From the NCBI GenBank assembly GCA_015847255.1, contig JADLZK010010452.1:205665-269664 (forward strand): a DNA stretch of 64,000 nt. Reading direction: 5' to 3'. The translations under genes were made by a program, and so were the position numbers. Source of the DNA: Hyparrhenia diplandra. Its lineage: Eukaryota > Streptophyta > Magnoliopsida > Poales > Poaceae. The notes under the pieces were generated by a model that did not search any database, had not been told where the DNA came from, and worked only from the letters and a program-made list of their open reading frames with translations. Positions 57,617-64,000 of this stretch are shown piece after piece (the stretch's first letter is position 1; each line of letters opens with the position of its first letter).

Positions 57617-59035
57617 CACTACTACAGATTCGTACATCACTGCCGGGCTCAAACCCCCTTCACCGACGGAAAATGAACCAGGCGAACCAAAGCGGTAGTG
57701 ATGTGGGGTTCGAGTCACTGCGAGGGGTTAAAACACCGGGCGGTGATTTGAGGAGAGACTGCCGGTTCACTATCCAACCGGCACAAGACTGTGATCGAAC
57801 ACCGCTGGTGTTTTCTTCGACCGGCAGCATTTCGGATCCAAGCAATGCCGGTTCCTAAGTCAAACGGTAGCGTTGATATTCAGAACATCGTCGGGCTACA
57901 AAGAACCGACAGAAGTGAGGGAAATAACACTATCGGGTAAGATTGTGCCGGTAGTGTAGGAATAAGAGACAACAATGTCGGGTTTATTGTGGACCCGAAG
58001 CGGTGATCATTCCGTTAACAATGTCGGTTGACTTTTAACCCGATAGTATTATTGCAGTTGACATCGCCGTTGGTTAATGCAGCCGACAAGGTTGTTTTCG
58101 TCATCTATGACGGTTTATAATTCAAACCGATAGTGTTTGTTGTAGCCTTCTTGCCGGTTTGCTCGTCATTCCTTTGTCGGGCCCATGCTAATCGGGCGTT
58201 TTTGTTTTACATTTTTTTAATTTTAAATTTATTCATGGAATTGATTCTTTTTAAATCCCTAAATGCATCATACATTAATATCGCCAAATCATTACAGGAT
58301 TTAATGGTTACATACAACAAACTCCACCTAATGTTCTACGGAACCAAGCCTACATCAACTTTAAAAATAAGAAAAACAATGACCACGCACATAAAAGCAT
58401 GACATCTTTCCAAGACCAAGGAGCAATTCTCGCAATCTTCATATCTTTGTGGGGTGGCTTCTCTTCAATCTCCAGGGCCGGCTAGTTTGCATCGAGTAGG
58501 CGATGAAAGCTTCACCTTTGGTGTTGTATTTTCAGTGAACAATTATGAGGGTAGCCTTTGACTTGAGCATAGCAATCTTTCCAGTTAGATAGATCTCTAG
58601 CACGACCAACAAACACTACGCATTCACGCCATGGTTGCCTATACATGTAACCAAATTAGGATGATAATGCTCATTATTCAGAAATGTTGTACAGTAAGCA
58701 AAGACTTATATTTAAACATCGAAACTGGATTTTGAACAACATTAACTCATGAATTTCATTATCTATCTCATTTCAATCACAATTCGAGCACTAGTATGTC
58801 TTCAATCATGCCAGTAAATGACCATAATGTTTTAAGCTCTTTGTTACTAAGGATCCAGAACTGTTTGAAAGCAAAATCTAAATATAAAAGGAAAATAATG
58901 TGGCAGTTATCAACACGAGCATTTCAACGAACGCCTCAAGGGGCGTGGACCGACGACTCACCGAAGCTTCCATGCGTCCGCACGGCGGCTCCTATCTTGT
59001 CTCAGCGGTGCGAGATGCGTGAGTCGAAGGGAAGG
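57617..59035 (+). mobile_element. CACTA transposon, left part
   Basis: CACTACTACAGATTC at 57,617 is a CACTA terminus, followed by dense subterminal motifs on TGCCGGTT/AACCGGCA (57,640-58,190). No transposase core. The sequence is broken at 59,036 by a solo LTR and seems to continue at 60,316; no matching right terminus was found before 61,050. Confidence 0.75.
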
Positions 59036-60315
59036 TGTTGGTATTTTTTAACGCACACGATAAATCCGCAAGCGCACGGAAGTACCGTTGTAGCTTTCAC
59101 CGAAGTATTCAGGGTATCGATTTCCACGGGAACGTGAAGTGACTAGAAAGGAACAAGATCGCCCAAAAAATGGTAGAAAGAATATTTTTGGTGGTAGAGA
59201 GGGGTTCTCTAAGGTTTTCCCAAGATTACTAAATACAAGGTTCAGGCTTACTAGACCCTACTTACTTACGAGCAAATGGAACCTTCCGATTCTCGAAGAG
59301 ACTGAAACGGTAATCGGGGTCGCCGCCAAAAGCTCTACGAAAAACACCAACCCGTACGTGGTGGACTACAAAGGCCCGATCGAGCGGTCACCCCCGGGCT
59401 ACCACAACTATTCCGTAGGTTTGGGCGCAAACTCAGGTAATACACTAGCCTAGACACCACGCCCACGCTAATGATCACTAAACTAGCACGGATCCTCGAC
59501 TAGAGCACTTGGCCGAGCGGAGTTCCAAAGCAAGTAAAATAAAGCAATACTGAATTAAGTCAAATAATAAACTTGGAAATACCACAAGATAACCTCGACG
59601 TTACTCAAATTGAGTCGGCCCGTAGAGGTACAAAAGTTGAGGCTTAAACCGACACACCCGCTTCTCCTCTTCTCTTCTCCTCTCACTCTCTCTTTTCTAA
59701 GTATATACAACTAGGTGAGAGCCACCTAGAGGGACACTACTACTTGATAAAATGTGGAAGTGATGCTCACAATGTAGAATGGTGTGTGTTACAAGTGAGG
59801 GGGTGCCCTCTTTATATAGTGGAGAGGAGGAGTGAATGGAGGGCTCTCCTTGCTTCGAGGTCTTCTTGGCGGGAACAAAACTTTGCACCGCATGCAACCG
59901 CCGCGTGAAGACCGGGGTCCAAACCGCCAGAGAAAGGGCGGCAAATTTTGGCAAAAATTTGCGCCGCCGCCCTCGGGCCGGCCGGGCCCTCGGGTCGGGC
60001 CCCCCCGCCCCGCCTTCTCCCCTCGTTGCTGCGTTTTGTCCTTCAAATGTTGGGCCTATGATGGTGCATGGGCCAAACCAGCGGGGTTTGGTCCTCTTGA
60101 TTGATCTACCCTTGGCGCCTTTTATTCAATACGCTTTCTAATTTATTTGGCGACTTTGTACTGCTTTCCACTCTTATACCCGCGAAAATATAATTTCTAC
60201 TTTAATACAAGTGGAACTAGGTTAGAAGTAAAGGTATATGTAACATAAGTTTGCTCCTTTTCGTGTGAATTGATAAAGGTTGGCGGTATAATATACTCAA
60301 TAATGACCGCCAACA
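59036..60315 (-). mobile_element. Solo LTR with perfect target duplication
   Basis: 1,280 bp starting TGTTGGTATT and ending CGCCAACA, flanked on both sides by GAAGG (59,031-59,035 and 60,316-60,320). Minus-strand TATA (ACTATATAAA, 59,811-59,820) shows minus orientation. The end text TGCGCTTGCGGATTTATCG (minus) resembles the LARD LTR end. Product of recombination between two LTRs. Confidence 0.9.
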
Positions 60316-60320
60316 GAAGG

Positions 60321-61049
60321 CGAGGACGCTGACGGGCGGGTGCTCGGGCTGGATTCGAGGAGGACGAGGTTGCGCGTGTATGGGGTTGGGCGGTGAAGAG
60401 GAGGACGGCGTGAAGTCGCGGACGGCGGTGAGGTGTGTCGGCGGTCCTCCGTCGGCGTGGAGGAAGTCCAAGCGGGCGAGGCGAGGCTAGGACAGCGGCG
60501 AATTAGTTCTCATTGTCATAGGTAAAAAACCGAACACCTAAAGGGATAATTAGTTCTCACCGAAGTTAGGACGGAGGACGCCGGCATGGTGTTGGGGACG
60601 TCGGAGCGGTGGAGCGCAGCGTGGGAGAACGCCGTCAAGCCTCGATTCCGCTGGCGTGGAAGGACCGGGATGCGCGAACGGACGCCGAGGGCGAGTAGGG
60701 GGACTCCACGGACGGGCGACGTGGGATTTGGTGGTGCTACGCCGGCGGCCGGTGCTCTTTCTGGCTACCGGCGGGGAACGAATGGCGCGGGGTTCAAATG
60801 ACTTGCCAAAATTTCACCCTGCCGGGTTGGTTTTGGCGCCGTGGGGAACTTAATGGCGGATGTTGAAATAGCCTCTAAAAATTTCACCCCACGCCTATTT
60901 ACTTGCCGGTTACCAAATGCAACCGCGGTGCTAAAGCAAAGCAATGCCACACGCCATGCTTGATCATGTTCCTCTGGAAGGATGTGTAATCCTACTAGGT
61001 CGAAATGGCTTGAAATTTTTTGCAATCATGTACACCCAAATTATGACCA
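60321..61049 (+). other. Continuation of CACTA-interrupted host sequence
   Basis: GC-rich to 60,840 with low-complexity ORFs, then AT-rich. GCCGGTTACC recalls the CACTA subterminal motif. No gene. Confidence 0.4.
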
Positions 61050-62844
61050 TGTTGACACCGCTTAACGACATCACTAATATAGCTATGGCGCCTATGACAA
61101 AACTATAAAAGCAATGACCCCAAACAAAGTCTTTGGTATATGAAAATTACTTTGCCACTAATAAACTAGTCAAAGGGTAACCTATACTTCTAGTAAAGAC
61201 AAGTTGTCATCCTCGTCTTGTGCAACTAGAAAGTATAACATGGCATAAAACAATAACGACTAGGCGTAAAATAAAGGATAAAGGAATATAGAAAAATATC
61301 GAACAAGGCTCGCAAGGCATCAAAAAATAATAAATACCATTGTAGTATTTTACCTAGAGTAAAGACCAAGGTTGTCATTTCTATTCTACCACTAGGGAAG
61401 ATATCTCGCAAACTAAATATGCGTAGTACTAATAATATCCTTATGTATGGAATAGCTATAAACCAATAATGAATAATGCTTCTACTCAATATGTGGTTAA
61501 TGTCACGATAAAGATAAATAATAAATATGATAAAGATATATATAATGAATGATAATAAAGATAAATGATAAATGAAGGGATCAAGCCTCATAAAATATAA
61601 GATAAAGATTCAACAGAGTATTCTAGTCTAAGGACTCACATGGGGTAATATAAGGAAAACTTACTAATGAGTAATTATCATCACATGCTATTGCTAAACT
61701 CTAATTAGTGCAAACATGTAGCTATCATCGTTAGCACTACTACTTCATACCATACCCAAGGGCCATCAACTAGAAGGATTCAATAATGAGATCTTCACCT
61801 TCTTCTCGCGACACACGACCTACCATTCACTATACACGGAGGGAGGATTACAGAGGACTCATTAGGGTCAGAACCCCTACGATCTTCCCTTACGACTCAA
61901 AGATATAGCGGGTATTTGCGATATAACATATATAAGCACCACGCTTACATAAGCTATAACACCTATCTTGCACGTTACAAGATAAGGGCTATACAATCCT
62001 AAGTATGCAATCCATAATAAATATCTAACTCTACTAGACATATCAAAGCAAACAATAAACAATACAATAGATAATATAATAAAGATAAAGAATAATGTCA
62101 TAGATAAACTTGAGTAATATATCAAAAGATATAAATATACCTATAGAATACCTTGACAGAATCTAAAGTTCAAGTCTTCCTAGACTTGATCTTCTTCTAA
62201 TCTACTACTATGTAGCTAATCTCTCTAGAACTAGAACTACTCAAGAACTAGGGTTTGTGGCTCGACTTGATCTCTAGAACTCGGATCAATCAATCTCGCA
62301 TCGAATTAGGGTTTTAGGGGTGAGATCTGCCCTTGCTTATATAGCCCCATAGGATGAATCTTAGCCCTTGGATCAAACCGACTTGATTGGACGGCTTAGA
62401 TCTACTCCTTAGGTCTGTTGTGAGAAGCTTCTAGAAGCAGGACACGTGGCTCCATAGGAGCAGGCCGCCCGGCCCCACATTCTGACAGGTGGGCCCCGGC
62501 CTTTGCGAGCTGTCTTGTTTTGTCCTTTAGACCCTTGGAATTTATACTAATTGCCCCCGATCGGCCCCCCACATTCTCGACAGTGGGCCCCGCCCTTCTG
62601 AGCTGTCTTGTTTTGTCCTTTAGACCCTTGGAATTTATACTAATTGCCCCGATTTGATCCTTGTCTTCGTTTCTTATTTCTTCTCTTATTTCTTCGGTAT
62701 TCTATTGTTTTTCGAAGTTCACCGCAAAACCGAGTGTGCAACAAAACTCGTGGAATTCATTAGTAAAAACCCTATCTTCTATTGTTCTTGTTCCTAAATG
62801 TTCTATAATTTCATAATAAAAGTTGACGTTAACGATCGCCAACA
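61050..62844 (-). repeat. Probable 3' LTR of an element leaving the window
   Basis: TGTTGACACC at 61,050 and CGCCAACA at 62,844 give matching TGTTG...CAACA ends over 1.8 kb. Minus-strand TATA (GGCTATATAA, about 62,336-62,346). A polypurine stretch abuts the right end (minus GGTAAGCTTGGGGAGCT), so the interior lies to the right. The left boundary is less certain than the right. Confidence 0.65.
62471..62651. repeat. 91-bp tandem duplication inside that LTR
   Basis: GGCCCCACATTCT.GACAG.TGGGCCCC through TTTATACTAATTGCCCC occurs at 62,471 and again at about 62,563 with small indels. Confidence 0.85.
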
Positions 62845-63647
62845 AGCTCCCCAAGCTTACCTTTTGCTAGTCTCTTAGCAAAACACATACACTATAAGAC
62901 AAACTTGGATCAGGAGTTGCTATGATGCTTTCATTCTTATAGAGTACACATGCTTTCAAAAAAGAAACTCTACTCCGATTGATAAAAATTATTCTGACTT
63001 TAAACTCACCCATAGTACCATAAACCATGGAGCTTTTACTCTCACTTGGGTCTTGAGCAATTGAAAGACGTAACAATCAAGTCAATCACTATATCTCAAG
63101 TCTTCGATCAACTAATATTCCGAGTTTTCATAAATTTTCAAAATAAAACTCAAAGCTCAATTGAATGGCACTCTCAATCTCTCAATATGTAGTATTTATG
63201 GATCCTCGCTATGCATTAATAGTGTTATGCCTTTTCTCTTGAATATGTAGTATTTTGTGGAACAAGGCTGAATATATTAAACCTTTCTCTCATCTCTCTT
63301 TTTACTCACTCTCTCTAAATATGGCTTATGTGGAGCTCATAGGAGTGGCACTCTTAAATAAAATAGCATATCTGCAAAGAATATAGCATATTTGCAAAGA
63401 ATATATTGCAGTTCAAACAATGAATCCATAGAGAGTTCAGCCAGTCAGGAACAAAGATTGCATGAGTAGAGAATATGGTGGATAGGTATGTATTTGGTGG
63501 CTAGAACTAATTCTACTTACTCCCTTCAAGAATATGAACATATCTCTTTTTTGAAACTTGGAAACTTGAGAGAACTTGGGCTACTTACTTTTTCTTTTTC
63601 TTTTCTTTCTTTTCTTTTTCTTGAGAGAGGCGGGCATCTAAGTACCT
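62845..63647 (-). other. 3' internal region of the same element, non-coding
   Basis: The first 120 bp match, in reverse orientation, the 3' end of the LARD interior (AAAGGTAAGCTTGGGGAG, GACTAGCAAA, CATAGCAACTCCT). No domain seen. A CT-rich tract lies at 63,590-63,622. Confidence 0.6.
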
Positions 63648-64000
63648 GTTGACACCTGTTATAGATAATATTAATAGTCAACTAAACATGAAATAAGGGC
63701 TTAGAATGATTATCAACATAGACTAGGGGTTTTATCGACATAATTCCACGAGCTTTGGTGATTTATATCTTTCAGGGATTTAACAGATAAAAGCAGGAAA
63801 AAAGCCCAAGAGTTTGCATCCCATACGATGAAGAGACTTGACCGTGAACAAACCAATCCTAAAAGTGGACTAAAACACTCTAGAAGACACGGAAGGCACC
63901 AGAAGAAGGCCGGCCCGCCAGCACCGTGTCCTCGGTGATCGCTGTGGCCCAATCCTGGCGACCGCCAGGAGTTAAACCCACCCAGTCAACTTTTTAGGTC
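63648..64000 (+). mobile_element. Possible further LTR start at window edge
   Basis: TGTTGACACCTGTTATAG has the look of an LTR start nested in the previous element; the other end is outside the window, so unverified. Confidence 0.3.

Noticed and set aside
60586..60853. GC-rich ORFs after the solo LTR
   Set aside because: Short, overlapping and without a match; more likely transposon-borne non-coding DNA.

Overview
The window is nuclear DNA from a flowering plant, almost certainly a grass (Poaceae). Three things support this: a Vp14-type NCED gene with a GC-rich open reading frame, a SIRE-like Copia element with a tRNA-Met primer site and an extra downstream ORF, and many CACTA, Stowaway-like and LTR elements of grass type. 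The species cannot be named from sequence alone. Most of the 64 kb is transposable elements nested in one another; only a few ordinary genes are visible and each carries breaks.

Layout. 0.3-0.9 kb (minus): relic exons of a plastid chaperonin-60 beta gene with nonsense codons and a small retro-insertion. 3.0-3.6 kb: a GC-rich promoter/5'UTR-like block. 4.3-5.2 kb: a 0.9-kb near-palindromic foldback element. 5.27-8.17 kb: a non-autonomous CACTA element with its target duplication, beside a 152-bp tandem duplication that copied its terminus. 8.8-10.67 kb (minus): an NCED (9-cis-epoxycarotenoid dioxygenase, abscisic acid synthesis) gene with TATA box and G-box. 13.0-17.6 kb (plus): a six-exon FAR1/FHY3-family gene. 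18.0-20.7 kb (minus): fragments of an unrecognised gene plus a LINE remnant.

21.5-42.0 kb is a minus-strand SIRE-like Ty1/Copia retrotransposon (LTRs, primer site, gag, protease, integrase, reverse transcriptase, RNase H, extra ORF). Its gag is split by a plus-strand, coding-poor LARD-type element (32,759-40,338) whose LTR promoters combine an snRNA-type upstream element with a TATA box. Directly abutting it, 41.97-45.5 kb is a short minus-strand Gypsy-like element that has gag and protease but no polymerase. 46.2-52.0 kb holds two back-to-back elements, each bounded by (TA)n microsatellites, with inverted ends and inverted arrays of short repeats; one carries a broken BAHD acyltransferase fragment. 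52-57.6 kb is mostly AT-rich intergenic DNA with MITEs and a LINE tail. 57.6-61 kb is a CACTA fragment split by a solo LTR with a perfect 5-bp target duplication. 61-64 kb is one end of a further LTR element that runs off the window.

A pattern crosses the whole window: conserved coding regions (NCED, FAR1, Copia pol, Gypsy protease) are broken by 1-nt indels, often in homopolymers and sometimes compensating within tens of bases, and the two LARD LTRs differ mainly by 1-nt indels. This looks like residual long-read assembly error, so genes called broken here may be intact in the plant.
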